Numbered from the stretch's first letter, positions 29,565 to 41,490 are shown. The stretch is 64,000 nucleotides of DNA from Siphonodentalium dalli (GCA_032622095.1 CP136063.1:184365956-184429955), one strand, 5' to 3'. Translations and numbers: made by a program. The notes: generated from the sequence alone by a model not told the origin.

Positions 29565-31311
29565 GTTATATTGCTTTGTGTATCAAATTTGATTTTGACG
29601 TATGTATACATGCGAAAGGCTTGAGTAAAATTTTTGTTTTAGCTGAATTAAAACTTGTTTTGTAAATGTTTTGACTCCCCCCCCCACCCCCGCATATATG
29701 TAGTTAATTTCACGATTGTCTCGTGTCATTGCTGGAAATGTACATATCGTATTCGGTTTGGTGATAAATTTGTTGAAACTGGTGTTGTGTTAGTTGCTAT
29801 TTAGATTCCTTTGTTGCCAAATTTGACATCGAGTGATAGCAAATTATATACATATCCACTTGAGCAATACCATGCAGTGGGTGTCTAGCAACGATCTGGG
29901 TTTCCTATTATAATACGTTTTTTTCTTTGATTGCTTTCTTCGACTGTTTTGTTTTTGTTTCTTTGTTTTTGTGATTTATTTTATTATTTTGTTTTCGTTT
30001 TCTAATTTTATTTTAATACAAATGCACAATAAACGGGTCGCACCGTCTATGATTATTCAACATCACTTGAGTGATAAACCGAAGAGACGTCTGTACTACG
30101 ATATCTTAAGATCCACTGTCTAATATTGACACTATAAAACTACACTAATACGTTTTATACCAAGTAATAACTATAGATTGTACACACGACCCCGATAATA
30201 GGATATATAGATTATAAGTTATCAGATCTATCGACGTTCAAAAGAGAAAGTTTCAACACGTTTATAATTTGTCCGTGAGGGGGGGGGGGGTCAAAATTCC
30301 AATGATCGTATCTGATAAAGATCGTACATGTATCCGGGTCCCAAAAGCAGTAGATAATAAAACGTGTTCTCTATTATGATCGATTTTAGTAGTTTTCAGC
30401 GTATTACTTGACATCACATACAACCACTCGTATCACATAGGAATCTCAACAATACACAACTCATCTACATGTATAAGTAATACGTAGAACACGTCTTCTC
30501 TCCCCGTTATACCACATCATACAAAATGACGCTCTCGAGAACAGCGACGCTTATATACACCACTCGTCCTGTTCTACAAAATCAAAAACGACATTGTTAA
30601 CATACGAGACACTGCTCCCCTGACAACATCTATAGGGGCCATAAGTGTTTATTAATATATCCACTTCTCATTTTACTCACGTAACATACATGCATGGAAC
30701 TCACTTGACCCTGCTGTTGCCATACCTGACCTATATAATGATCACTTGGCAAACTTATATAACCAACCCGTACCTAGTCCGAGTTTTTACTTGGCTGACA
30801 ATAATTCAAAACGTGTAAAAACTTCCTCTTTTGAAAGACGATGTCTGCGCACCCAAGCCTCCTTTTAATGTGTTCATGGTCCGACTTAATTTTTTGCTAG
30901 TATATAAAACGTACATATTGTCGTTTTAGGTGTCTACTAAGACATGACGTTATTATTAAGTGGTATGTAGCGGTCGCGTTGTAAATATAGAAGGCCATGA
31001 AGGCTCGAGTGGTCTTGATATCTTGGTCACAGTCGTTAGGCGCTTTGTCTGATAACCGAAGTTAAACAACGTCGAGCTCTGTTAGTCCTTGGATGGGTGA
31101 CCGGTTTGTGATTCCGGGTGCTGTCAACTTCCGGTGCGACTCCCGCAGTTCCCCCTCTCTATCGTTCTATTACAGGTATAGCACAATCGCCCATCGGAAT
31201 TAAATTAAATATAGATATGACTCTATATATTTCAGCTTGACATGAATCCACATGGCTTTCACCTGAGGAAACATGTTGATGTCCCGATCGTTATCGGAAC
31301 CGTCCCTATAT
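29565..31311 (+). repeat. Duplicated segment, copy C
   Basis: Matches 18997-20372 and then 22572-23266, so it spans the position of the 2.2-kb transposon without containing it. It also lacks the 300-bp block 19489-19790 and has an extra poly-G at about 30279-30291. Homology to the exon 5 region ends abruptly at CCCTATA near 31310. Confidence 0.8.
30990..31125 (+). repeat. 5S-rRNA-derived sequence, copy C
   Basis: Second copy of the 5S-like segment with the same ACCGAAGTTAAACAACGTCG core and CTTGGATGGGTGACC block, carried along by the segmental duplication. Confidence 0.75.
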
Positions 31312-31323
31312 ATACACTCTAAA
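31236..31323 (+). pseudogene. Arrestin-domain exon 5, third copy, truncated
   Basis: It keeps the TTTCAG acceptor and encodes FHLRKHVDVPIVIGTVPI, with substitutions relative to the other copies (PHGFHLRKH for PPGFHRRKH). The duplication breakpoint then adds YTL and a TAA. It could in principle be spliced as a shorter last exon but is most likely dead. Confidence 0.7.
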
Positions 31324-31990
31324 TAATGGGGATGCAATATTGCTCCTCGGAGGGGCAATATTTGCATCTCTTGAGGTGCACTATTTTACCTACTCTCCAA
31401 AAGGCTAACTTGCTTCTCCATTGGGGTGATAGGAGCCGAGGAACAATTTGTCCCTCATGTGAGTTAATTGAATCCTTGTCGAAGAACAATTTGTCCCTCA
31501 GTGGGAGATATACGTAATCACTCAGGAGGGGCAAAGACGACCCCCCATGGAGAGGTTATAATCTACCCCTTTTGGAGGGATGGTGAAATAGTGCCCCTCC
31601 GGGAGGTAGTTTTGCCACCCCCCCCCCCCGAAGGAGAGTTAATATTTTACCTCCCGGAGAGGCAACCTTGCAGTTTTTGGAGAGTCACTCCGGGATGCAC
31701 TTTAGCCAACCCCCCAAGGAGAGTTCATATTTTACCTCCCAGGAGAGGCACCCTTGCAGTTTTTGGAGAGCCACTCTGACACTCTTGGTGTGCAAATTTA
31801 CCCACCCAGATAGTCTGAGTAGCATCAGTTGAGCATTAGGATGTTCCCTCCCCGGGGAGGCAACCTATCACTCAAGAGATGTAACATGAACAATCTCGGG
31901 TGATGGCACTCTGACACTCTTGGTGCACAAAGTGCCCTCCAAGAATGACAGAGCACAAAGATGTTACCTCCATGGAGAAGAAAGGATGGT
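31324..31990. repeat. Array of short CCTCC/GGAGG dyads, partly tandem (about 85-bp period)
   Basis: A run of small palindromes separated by 30-90 bases: TTGCTCCTCGGAGGGGCAAT near 31340, GCCCCTCCGGGAGGTAG near 31593, ACCTCCCGGAGAGGCAA near 31650, ACCTCCCAGGAGAGGCA near 31734, CCCTCCCCGGGGAGGCAACC near 31845. The stretch 31630-31790 is two copies of an 85-bp unit (GGAGAGTTAATATTTTACCT ... GCAGTTTTTGGAGAG). It starts right at the duplication breakpoint. Open frames through it share no domain and are artefacts. Confidence 0.7.
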
Positions 31991-34737
31991 TGAGCCCATT
32001 CTAAGCCAAAAAGAACCTTTAAATGTATAGATTGATTTGCACATGTGGATCAAATAACAATGGAGATAACAATTTAATTATTTATTTAAAAAATCCAAAA
32101 ATAATAAAAAACATTGTTCAGAGCATTTATGGTTTCAGCTTGATTTAATTACAACACCATGTTTCTTACCATGAATAATAAGAGAAATGAAGGTCTTTAA
32201 TGTTCTCAGAAATGTTCACTAGATTTTGCAATAAAATTATTTATGCATCTATGTATGTTCATTCCATGTAACACTGTACTAATGGGAGCTTGCACTAATG
32301 GGTCTATCATTTATATGAAATTTGTTCCATGCCCTTCTGTTAGAACTATAATAATAATATATTTGTTTGTGTGTTTTAGCTTGTGGACTACACAGCATTC
32401 TATAAATAATTCCAAAGAATATAGACATGTCCGAAATATTATAAAGTTTTAACCAATACAAAACAGATGGAAGCACCCTTCAGACATTTCTGTCTTCAAC
32501 CCAGTAAACATTGCGGGCATGGTGATATTAATATCCCTCGTCACAGCTGGGCGGAGCCACTCTCCCATATTACTTATTAAGAGCTTCGAGACACCAAGTG
32601 CATGGCATCAGAAATAGTATTATTGTCTATTTCATACCATTTCAGTCGAGCAGAATTGCCTCGGCTCATGCACGTGGCTAAGCAAAAAAAAACATTTTAT
32701 ATAATTTTGACAATATGTAGTCCACTTGAAGCAACAAAACACCTCATGTCTCAGTCCTTCACAGGAGATGGGAGTGATTGCACTCGCACCTATACGCACT
32801 CATAATTTTCAAATGACAGGTGCTAAAATTCACACCCATCCCTCATCTCAAAATACTAATGGAGACTGTAATTGTTGGGTCAATAGTGAACTGTTTGAAA
32901 GTTTAATTAGATCCTTTACCAACTTAGTTCAACGATGGCATATTAAAGTGTAACTATACATAGGTCTATTCCACAATGACTTTTTGTTTTAGAAAAACCC
33001 AACTTACAATTGTAGTATGGGTGCAATATTACACACATCTTCTGAATTACGGGAGCAAATAAATGCTCTCGCTGTGTTTTCCTCGTGGGAAGGACTGATG
33101 TCTTATATGCAGTCAAAGAAAATGTCAATCACCTAATTAACGAAGTGGTAGACTTTTGAAAAATGTTATTGTAGCAACAAATTGTCAAACACTTCAAAAC
33201 ATTAATTTTTTCTGTCAAATAACCAGAAACATGTTCAACTTTCCATGGTAAGGACATTTCTCTTGGCAAACCCAGTTCATATCAATACACGCATTTCTCA
33301 TAAATTCATACCAGGTTTCTCAGAATTCATGTCTAGACCAATGATAACATAGCCATGTCGTTTGCATGAGACATGTATATTTTACTCAAACCTATTAACC
33401 TAGCTTGTATGAGGCTCTTGATTTGGGAGAAAAATAATCCATCATGACTTGGGTCGGGATATGTTGATAGAAAAATGTCATCTTCATGGTCAGATATTTG
33501 GTCTGGACGCCTTGTGTTCGGCCGCAATATCTGACCCCTCGGGGTGAGATCTTTCCATCACACATGCCAGGTCATGATGGAAAATATTATTCTTACCTCA
33601 AGCATGAAATTCCTGCCATATGACATCAAAGCGCACAGTTTTATGAATGTTTTATGAATGTTATCTCCTGTCATTTTCGTTTTGGCGGATAAGAAAACGG
33701 GTGCTAACTGTGAAATTATCAATGTGACCAAATATGACACGAGATTTATTATGCTATTTTAGCTATGTGTCGAGAAACTCTGGGAGTTCCCTGAATATCA
33801 TCAATCGACTGATTGGCTTCATCACTTTAAGTGTTGTGATTGACTGACACTAACATAAAGATTCTTGGCGGTAATGGAATTTCCAGATATTTTCTTTAGA
33901 CTCTGTAATGCATAGCTTGTTCAAGAGTGTAATTTCAATTAGAACTGGTGTACATTGTATAATACACAAGCTTTGTACATCTCGATGATAGTGAAATTAA
34001 TACATGAAATAATAGAAAGAAACTCTTAAAGGTGACATGCAACAGTTTAGAGTGTTCTATGCCCCTACATATTAATATGCCATGATCCTACGACGTGGAA
34101 ATGCGAAGTTCGTGTAACTTACTCTCTTTTCAGTTAGGTGAGAATCCATCCTATATATAATGATAGTTCAAGGAATACTATTTCACAAGAGTAATATTCG
34201 CATTGATGGCACAATAGGCCTGTTATAGCCCAGATAGCCCCAAAATTGTCTATTTGATCATATCAGATTTTGAAAACAATTTTGAGACTTCTTTCTCTTA
34301 ACAAATTCTACCATTTGCTCTGTGTTCAAAGAAGATTATAAGATACACTTTGAAAAAGAAAACATGTATGTATCAGTCGACTTAGACTTATAATTTTGCA
34401 GAAATATTCTACGATATGTGTTAGGAGAAATCAACTGCGAACGCTTTAACCTCAATCAGTGATGTCAAAAAATATGGGGAGATAAGTCGTGACATTTTTC
34501 GCTTTAAAGACAAAATTAATATACAAATATGATCAGGTTTAAACTAACAAAATTAGGGCTCCCAGTTTCAATATTTACCTGGTAAATGTTTTTTTTATAA
34601 CATTATATCAACAGGTCTGGTTTCTGACGAGGAAAACATTGCACTGAAAAAAGGCAATTTCATCCGTTATCACAGATTTTCAACCTTTAATTTCAGCTTC
34701 AATTATCCCTGTGATGCCAATATCAGCTTATTTAATT
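31991..34737. other. Intergenic sequence, nothing recognised
   Basis: AT-rich sequence with only short unrecognised open frames on both strands. No RNA gene, splice-supported exon or clear element was seen. Confidence 0.4.
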
Positions 34738-34826
34738 AAATGGTACAAAAATTGAAAGATATACATATTTTCTGTATTATTAAATGGTACAAAAATTGAA
34801 AGATATACATATTTTCTGTATTATTA
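34738..34826. repeat. 44-bp unit in two tandem copies
   Basis: The phrase TGGTACAAAAATTGAAAGAT, continuing to TATTTTCTGTATTAT, occurs at 34741 and again at 34785, identical. It abuts the foldback element at 34830. Confidence 0.85.
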
Positions 34827-34829
34827 TAA

Positions 34830-34972
34830 GTTATTTTGGTGGACTGACAATAACATGGTATGACCCTGATGGCTTGGGGTGGTTATGTTCAACTGAGTTG
34901 CGAAGCAACGAGGTCGAACATAGGCAGGAAGCTGTCAATGTCACCATGTTATCATCAATCCACCAAAATAAC
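34830..34972. mobile_element. Small foldback MITE
   Basis: GTTATTTTGGTGGACTGACA then ATAACATGGT is mirrored by ACCATGTTAT then TCAATCCACCAAAATAAC. A second inner pair (ATGTTCAACTGAGTTG / CAACGAGGTCGAACAT) surrounds a GAAGC loop. About 143 bp, non-coding. Confidence 0.75.
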
Positions 34973-36177
34973 ATAACGGTCCTGGTCATTCACAGAAATT
35001 TAAACTTATTCTGAAGAATGATCAGCAGAAAATGTCAGAAATCTCCTATCGCTCTCTCCATAACGTTGTTCAATGTAAATTACATCATGAAAAGGGAGGC
35101 CAACACGAGACTATAAAACAGTTGTCTTGGATTGGATGTTGATCATCCTTGTCACCATGTTAGAGAATTTCCAGCTAGACATCCACTTTGATACAACTTT
35201 GACGGATATATGCTGGTGATCTGGTTAACCTGTTGGTACGATGTTGAACCTTTAATTCTTAGTAAGATCATCAAACTGTGCCACCTCAAGCTCAGAGCCC
35301 GGAATCGCAATATTAGGTGTTCGTGTTGAACTTCTCTGTAGTTCCAATGAATTCCAAACACGTTCCTACCTGCAAATAATGGACAAAAGAGATGATATAC
35401 ATTAATAAAAGTATTAATGACATTGTAGCTCAGCTTGGACACGAGGCATAATTCTTACAGAAGTTAATGGAATGATAAAGGGGAAAGTTTCAACCAGTAT
35501 ATACATGTACCACCCTCTGTTAATTAGATTCATATATCACACACATATCTAGGCCACCCGACCTGTTACAATAGGTTTGGGGGCTGAAGTTTGGGTGCCC
35601 CAAATTAATTATAACCAAACAGTAATATTCAGAGTTTGTCATGTTTTGTACATCTATATCTATATTTGGAAAAACAAGCAAAAATACCATTGGAAATCAT
35701 AATAATCAGTGTCATCGTATTATCGCTGGAATAATTGCTCATTATATTGATATCTGTTTGTTTTATAAAGCACAATTTTTTGTGCATTCACATGTCATGT
35801 AAAAGGAGGTCAACAAATAACAGTTAACTTCCAAATACTAGAAATAAGGCCAAAACAAAATGAATGCGTGTTTCCCATAATCCGACCGACTGTCTTCAAA
35901 ACACCCCGACCCAAGTTCATTTTATTGGTTTTAAATTAAAAAAACTATAAACCAACCGACCGCACTGATAACAAAACTATGTACGCATGGTTCCATTTTA
36001 TCTGATTCACCTCGCGAGATAAATGATATCTTTGATATATTTATATATTTTTCGCAAAGCCACATCGCCACTCTTCAAACGGTAAGTCAAATTACGACTG
36101 GAAGATCACGAGTTATCGTACCTGTTCGCTGACCGGAAGCACGTGTTTGGGTTGATATGGGAGTGTGTTCATGTGAG
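34973..36177. other. Intergenic sequence, nothing recognised
   Basis: No coding or RNA feature supported. Confidence 0.4.
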
Positions 36178-36310
36178 TGTGATGGCCGAGTGGTTAGCGT
36201 GTTTGACTATTGGCCAGAGGTTTCGCTTGGACCCCGGATCGATTTACCTCGATCCTCGACAAAACAAAAGTCGGGAGTTCTGAGCGTGCCTATATAAAGT
36301 ACCGTGTATG

Positions 36311-36989
36311 CAGGCTTGTCAAAGTACCGCCGGAACCAAGGTAGTCGGTACCGGTACTGCGTTGGAACCGCGGTACCGGTACCGGTACCGGTACTGGTGT
36401 TGTATTGTTTATTCCACTACATATCACACATTTAAAAGAGTATATTCTAATGTGGTAATTACTGGTAATGTATGGCACTTTGTGCCAGTTTTTGGTGTTT
36501 GTTGTGGATGACAAATACAACCATGTCAGACTATCCTAATGCACGTATGCCACAGCAGCCACACATAAATGTGTGAAATACATGCATTAGTATTGTCTGA
36601 AATAGTTGGATTTATCACCCACAACATTCACCTAAAATGTGCCATAATTTAGGCAGCCTGATAGGTGTTATAACTTTTATGTTTAGGGTTTCAGGCGCTC
36701 AAATACATACATCGGAAAGATGGGTTATATATATGGTGAATGACAATTTAAACTGAAATAAATTTTATGTAACTCTGTGTTCCCTTTGATGTCGGCATCC
36801 GTTGACACATAGTAGCATACCATAATGCAAGCGGCAGTTGCGGCACACTTTTAACCGATATATACTGATCTATTTACTGTTTTTGGCGATTACCGAGAAC
36901 CGTCGGTACTGAGTATCAGAACCGGTACCGTTGAAACGGCCAAATACCGCCGGTACCGGTACCGGTACTGGTACCGGTTGACAAGCCTG
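36311..36989. mobile_element. Non-autonomous hAT element (8-bp TSD CGTGTATG)
   Basis: 679 bp with ends CAGGCTTGTCAA and TTGACAAGCCTG and perfect 8-bp duplications CGTGTATG at 36303-36310 and 36990-36997. Both subterminal regions are built of repeated GGTACC/CCGGTA words (36340-36400 and 36920-36980), which make long GGTACCGGTACCGG runs. No coding capacity. It sits inside a tRNA-derived SINE. Confidence 0.92.
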
Positions 36990-37083
36990 CGTGTATGCCT
37001 CGCTGAGGTGTCGTTAAGCGGTAATCCTCCCCCGCGTGGTGTCATGTACAGGGATGACACTGGTTTGATCACGCTGTTCTATC

Positions 37084-38098
37084 TAGGCCCCTGCGAAGAT
37101 TCGATTCGCGAATCGGTCGTCCTGATTCGATTCGATTCGATTTAACTATCCGATTCGAGTATTTTAGAATCATTCATGATCAGACATCATATATAGGCAA
37201 TCAACTAATTCAACTGTCATAACCCGATGAAAACAACCCAATTGTTATGCCCTATAAACAAAGAAATAATCGTGCGGCTCGAGACATCGATATCAATCGG
37301 ATCGCCGCGTCGACCAATAATCTATAAATAGAACCAAAGTAGGTAATGTCGTAATGACTATTGAAGTGACGTAATTGGGAATTCCTGAGGCGCGTGTTTA
37401 CAAAATAATACAAAACCAAAATGGCTGAGTTTCGTTGCCTGTTCAATTTATTAAAAGGCGAGAACAAATATGCGTGTAAGCACTGCACCACGCTTTTGTC
37501 TGTTCAACCCACGGGTACAACAACACATCTGCATGTCCAGCAGAAGCATCCGCTCTGTTCGAGAGAACAACAGACGGAAAATTCAAAAAAGCCTAAAGTT
37601 GAACTTCCAGAAAATTCGCAAGTAGGTGATCATGATTCTGCACCCAAGAAACAGTCCACGATGGGCCAACATTTCGTCCCCAAACGCATAATTATGCCAG
37701 ACACAACAAAAAAACAGTTTGATGCAGCCCTTCTAACATTTGTTGTCGTTGATGGGAGACCTTTTGAGTCTGTATCGTAACATTGTTGATTTTTTGATCG
37801 AAAAGTATGACTATTTTGCGCGATGGTTAACGCCGATGTTTGAACCGGAGCCATGTAAATGACTAAAATAGTACATTATATTCTTAATAAGAAATGAAAA
37901 TAATACACACGTCGAGTTGTTTATGATTTACACGAATCTAATGGTGTTTGTTCAACTTTTCTCCGGTACAATCATGTTAAATTTCGATGTCTGCGAAAGG
38001 TGTAGATTCGATTCGAGACTCGATTCGATTCGCGAATCATTCTCGTGATTCGATTCGAGATTCGATTCGAAAGGAAATCCCCGATTCGCAGGGCCCTA
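37084..38098 (+). mobile_element. hAT element with BED-finger gene (8-bp TSD GTTCTATC)
   Basis: 1015 bp with ends TAGGCCCCTGCGAA and TTCGCAGGGCCCTA, and identical GTTCTATC duplications at 37076-37083 and 38099-38106. Subterminal regions are rich in ATTCGATTCG repeats at both ends (37095-37160 and 38005-38080). It carries a 119-residue BED-finger frame (37421-37780). The transposase core is gone, so it is an internally deleted copy. Confidence 0.92.
37421..37780 (+). pseudogene. hAT transposase N-terminal remnant with BED zinc finger
   Basis: 119 residues. YACKHCTTLL ... THLHVQQKHP gives the BED finger (CxxC, then HxxxxxH) at residues 23-48. The end, KKQFDAALLTFVVVDGRPFE, is the block that follows the finger in hAT transposases, and a stop then closes the frame. 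The DDE core and dimerisation domain are missing because of internal deletion. If transcribed it could act as a DNA-binding fragment that competes with full transposase; that is speculation. Confidence 0.8.
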
Positions 38099-38250
38099 GT
38101 TCTATCGGGTGGGGAAGTTAATGGCTGTCCCTGTCCCGTGTACAACCATGTGTGCACGTTAAAGAACCATACTGTGGGCAACGATCCACAGATTAATGGC
38201 AAAATTCCTGTCTAAATTCCTCCCTTGGGGGTGTAAAGTTGACATTTCAG

Positions 38251-38869
38251 GTGATGGCGTAATAGAGTTATCTCTCTTCAATCTACATAACTGTGTGTAT
38301 ATATAGTACATTGTAGCATTCGATGTGTGACACAGTAATGGGACGTTTCAGCAACGTCGGTGGGTTCGCTTACATGTGCCGCAACACAGATCAAAGGCTC
38401 ATCCAAGTTTGAGGTCCATGTAGAGGGTGACTTTACGATATAAAAACATGTTTGTATAATATAGTACATTGTAGGATTCTACCCCATCTGATGGGGGTGC
38501 GCGGACAAGTCAACCGCGAAATTTACTCATACCATACCATATGGCGTATTGTTGAGTGTATTTGAGCAAAAAAGCTGTAGCCGGCTGTGACTTATAAGAC
38601 ATGCACAGTAGGAAGCTACAGCGGCCAGGGAAATGAGCATAGTTCTATGGAGTGGTACGATCAATTTCTTTGAATTTTTCGGTGATTATTTAGTGGAATG
38701 CTAAATTCCCCATGTTGGCATATAGCCTAAGAACTAACTTATAACTTTTTCGCACTCAAATAAGTCCATAAGGTGTGACTGTCCCAATGGGACTAAGGAT
38801 ACCCCCCTGTGTTTTTAAAATACTAAGATGTTTCACATGTGAGTAAACATTTAGATAAAATTATAAAAT
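38251..38869. other. Intergenic sequence, nothing recognised
   Basis: Two copies of ATAGTACATTGTAG (about 38306 and 38461) bracket a 155-bp segment. No gene supported. Confidence 0.4.
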
Positions 38870-40039
38870 AACAGTTCCCATTGCAGTTGCACAAACCTAA
38901 CCGTAATCTTAAACCTATTGACCGAAAAATGTAGGAATAAAAGCTCCGACAAAATTATGCATGTCGAAAAAGGGGAATAACTCCACAACAAAAGTCGGAT
39001 GGACATCATAATCGCAGGTGCACAGGTTCTCGTGGTACTAAATATCAGTGCCAAGATTTAAAAATATTGACCTAAACATATATAAATAAAAAGCTCGGAC
39101 AAAATTAGGCATGTTGCAAAAAAAATTCTAAGTCGAAAAATGGGGATAACTCCACCAAAAAATGTCGGACAGACGTCATAATCGCAGGTGCACAGGTTCC
39201 CATGGTACTAAATGTTTGAGCCAAGTTAAATAAAACGAGACAGTCAATGACTGTGAGGTCGCTCACCAGACTGCAAAGACTGATAAGACTGGGACTCTGG
39301 AGACCACAACAGTCAGAACTTTTCATAATCACTTTAAAAGAAGTAGATATCTAAAAAGTTAAATCTAAAAAAAAAAATTTGGAGTTATGTCCCTGGCCCG
39401 CCCACATTTGACACAGTGACCTGATTTGAACAAATCGGAACCCCAGTCACCCAAGAATCCTTCATACCAAATATGGACCCATATAGCCTGATGGTATTTG
39501 AGAAGTCATTTTAAGAATACTATGGAGGGAAAGAGTTATGGCCCTGGCTTCGCCAAGTGAACTCATTTGAACAAATCTGAATGTGAGTCACCTAGGGAAC
39601 ATCCTCACCAAATATGAACCCATTCCGTCCAATGGAATCAGAGGAGAAGATGTTCAAAGAATTGTTGTAGGACGGATGGACGGACAGACGAGCAGTGATG
39701 ACTATAGCTCCACCGGAGACTTCGTATCAGGTGATCTAAGAAGCACAGGTAGGGTGGCTGGTTGATAATTAAATCTCTTATCTCCGCCCCTATTTGAACA
39801 AATGTGAATCCCAATCTATGAGATCCATTCATTTGGTAATTTCAGACAGTGGATTTTAAGAGTTGAACTGAACTGATTTTCCTAAAATGACCCCAAATCT
39901 GAACAAATCTAAACCCCAGTCACCGAAGGACCCTCCATACCAAACATAAGCTAAATAGTCCAGATGGTTCTTGAGAAGAAATTGTTTTAAGAATTACTAT
40001 GGAAGGAAAGAGTTATGGCCCTGACTTCTCACCTATTTG
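38870..40039. repeat. Dispersed repeat family with GGACGGAC-type ends, first cluster
   Basis: Two kinds of unit occur. One (38924-39240, two copies) contains GTCGAAAAAGGGGAATAACT and CATAATCGCAGGTGCACAGG. The other (39385-39770 and 39800-40039) contains GAGTTATGTCCCTGG or GAGTTATGGCCCTGG, CATTTGAACAAATCTGAA and ends GGACGGATGGACGGACAGAC near GTGATGACTATAGCTCC. Both kinds recur at 41206-43390. It is non-coding; the minor open frames are artefacts. Confidence 0.7.
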
Positions 40040-41205
40040 CAGGGATGTGGCTAGAGGGTCTCCACTGGGGGGTGTCCACCTTGGGAATTTCCAACTGCAC
40101 CCCCCCCCCTTAAGTCGGAATCACACCGACACAACTTTTTGCATAATTCCATTTGCACCCCCCCCCCCCCTTGAGTCGGAATCGTACCAACACAACTTTT
40201 TGCATATTTCCATTTGCACACCCCCCCCTTGTACCTCATGCTCAGGCCTAATTTCCTATATATTCATAAGCCATGCTTCTATTTTCCCAGTATGAGAACA
40301 TTAAGATATTTTAACCTGAAAATTGCCCCCAAAAAAACAACTAGTGATCTAATTCCAGACAAATGCACACAGCTACCGACAACAGACAAGGAAACCGGGC
40401 CGACCATGGTTGTTCGGCCCGGTGTGAGAAAATTTTGAAAACTATACAAGAAAATCGCAAATCCTAGCATCAAGACTGGCCTCAACTGAAGCTTTCCTAG
40501 TGTTGGAAATTTCAAACCTCATACTCCCCCTCAGGTTGGAAAATTCTTCAACTGATGACCATTTACGTCTACAAGTTTGACCAAATGTAGTAAAATATTG
40601 TTTTGCTAAACTAATTAGCAGTTTTGTATTTGCCATGTGAATGGGGCAATGACACACCGGGCCGACCATGGTTCGGCCCGGTGTGCGAAAATTTTGAAAT
40701 CTGAACAAGAAAATCGCAAAATCCTAACATCTAGACTAGCCTCAAGCCTTCCTACTGTTCGAAATTTCAAACCCTACACCCCCACTTAGGTTGGATATTT
40801 TCCAACTGATGACAATTTCAATGACAATGTTGACCAATTGTATGACAATATTGTTTTCTTAAATTAACTAGAAGTTTTTGACTGGCCACGGGGGAGAGAC
40901 CAGGACACAAGCTTTCCAAGTGTTGGAAATTTCTAACCTGTCACCCCCCTAAGGTTGGAAAATTTCCAACTGATGACCATTTCTGTCAAAATTTTTGACC
41001 AAAAATAGGAACATATGCAAATATTGGTCGAAAAACAATAAATTCCCCCAATAAATTGTTTTATAATCAAACTACAAGAACATTTTCAACCTATTGTTGG
41101 TGTGAAATTTCGTTGTGGCAGGTATGACATTTCCAACTATTGAAAATATAGCTCTCTGCTGGGGGGGGTGAGACACCCCCACACCCCCCTCTAGCCACAT
41201 CCCTG
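40040..41205. mobile_element. Non-autonomous hAT element (8-bp TSD CCTATTTG) with internal repeats
   Basis: 1166 bp with ends CAGGGATGTGGCTAGAGGG and CCCTCTAGCCACATCCCTG, a perfect 19-bp inverted repeat. Perfect CCTATTTG duplications lie at 40032-40039 and 41206-41213. Inside are about three diverged tandem units of roughly 230-245 bp with AGTGTTGGAAATTTC and GGTTGGAAAATTTCCAACTG words. Two copies of a strong palindrome, CCGGGCCGACCATGG with its mirror GTTCGGCCCGG, occur near 40397 and 40657. No open frame of note. It split one copy of the surrounding dispersed repeat. Confidence 0.92.
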
Positions 41206-41490
41206 CCTATTTGACCTGATGAACTCATTTGAACAAATCTGATTGTGAGTCACCTGGGGGACATCCACACCTAAATATATAAACCCATTTGGTCTTTAAT
41301 ATGTATCTGGAGAAGAAAACAATTGATGGACGGATAGAGACATAATGACAGATGGATGGGAGAACAGTCTGACATAGAGACTGACAAATTCAATCCAATA
41401 TACCCCCCAAGTATTCTTTGCAAAATCAGGGTACAATGAGTTCAACTGGATGGATACTGGTGGTTAAGAAAATAATATTCGAACAGTCAA
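41206..41490. repeat. Dispersed repeat, continuation after the hAT element
   Basis: Resumes the unit cut at 40039 (CATTTGAACAAATCTGA, GGATAGAGACATAATGACAG) and ends near AATATACCCCCC at about 41405. Confidence 0.6.

Larger units (their letters stand above)
36178..38250 (+). mobile_element. tRNA-derived SINE broken by two hAT insertions
   Basis: GATGGCCGAGTGGTTAGCG (box A, 36181-) and AGAGGTTTCGCTTGGACCCC (box B-like, 36217-) mark a tRNA-type RNA polymerase III head. The body continues after each hAT insertion: 36178-36310, then 36998-37083, then 38107 to about 38250, where a conserved-looking tail (GTGCACGTTAAAGAACC, AAATTCCTCCCTTGGGGG) ends it. Removing both hAT elements and one copy of each 8-bp duplication restores a continuous sequence of about 370 bp. 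SINE family not named. Confidence 0.75.

Noticed and set aside
29068-29624. Overlapping frames of 77-158 codons on both strands
   Set aside because: Generated by long G/C and A/T homopolymers; no domain and mutually exclusive.
31468-31779. 103-codon proline-rich frame
   Set aside because: Translation of the CCTCC/GGAGG dyad array.
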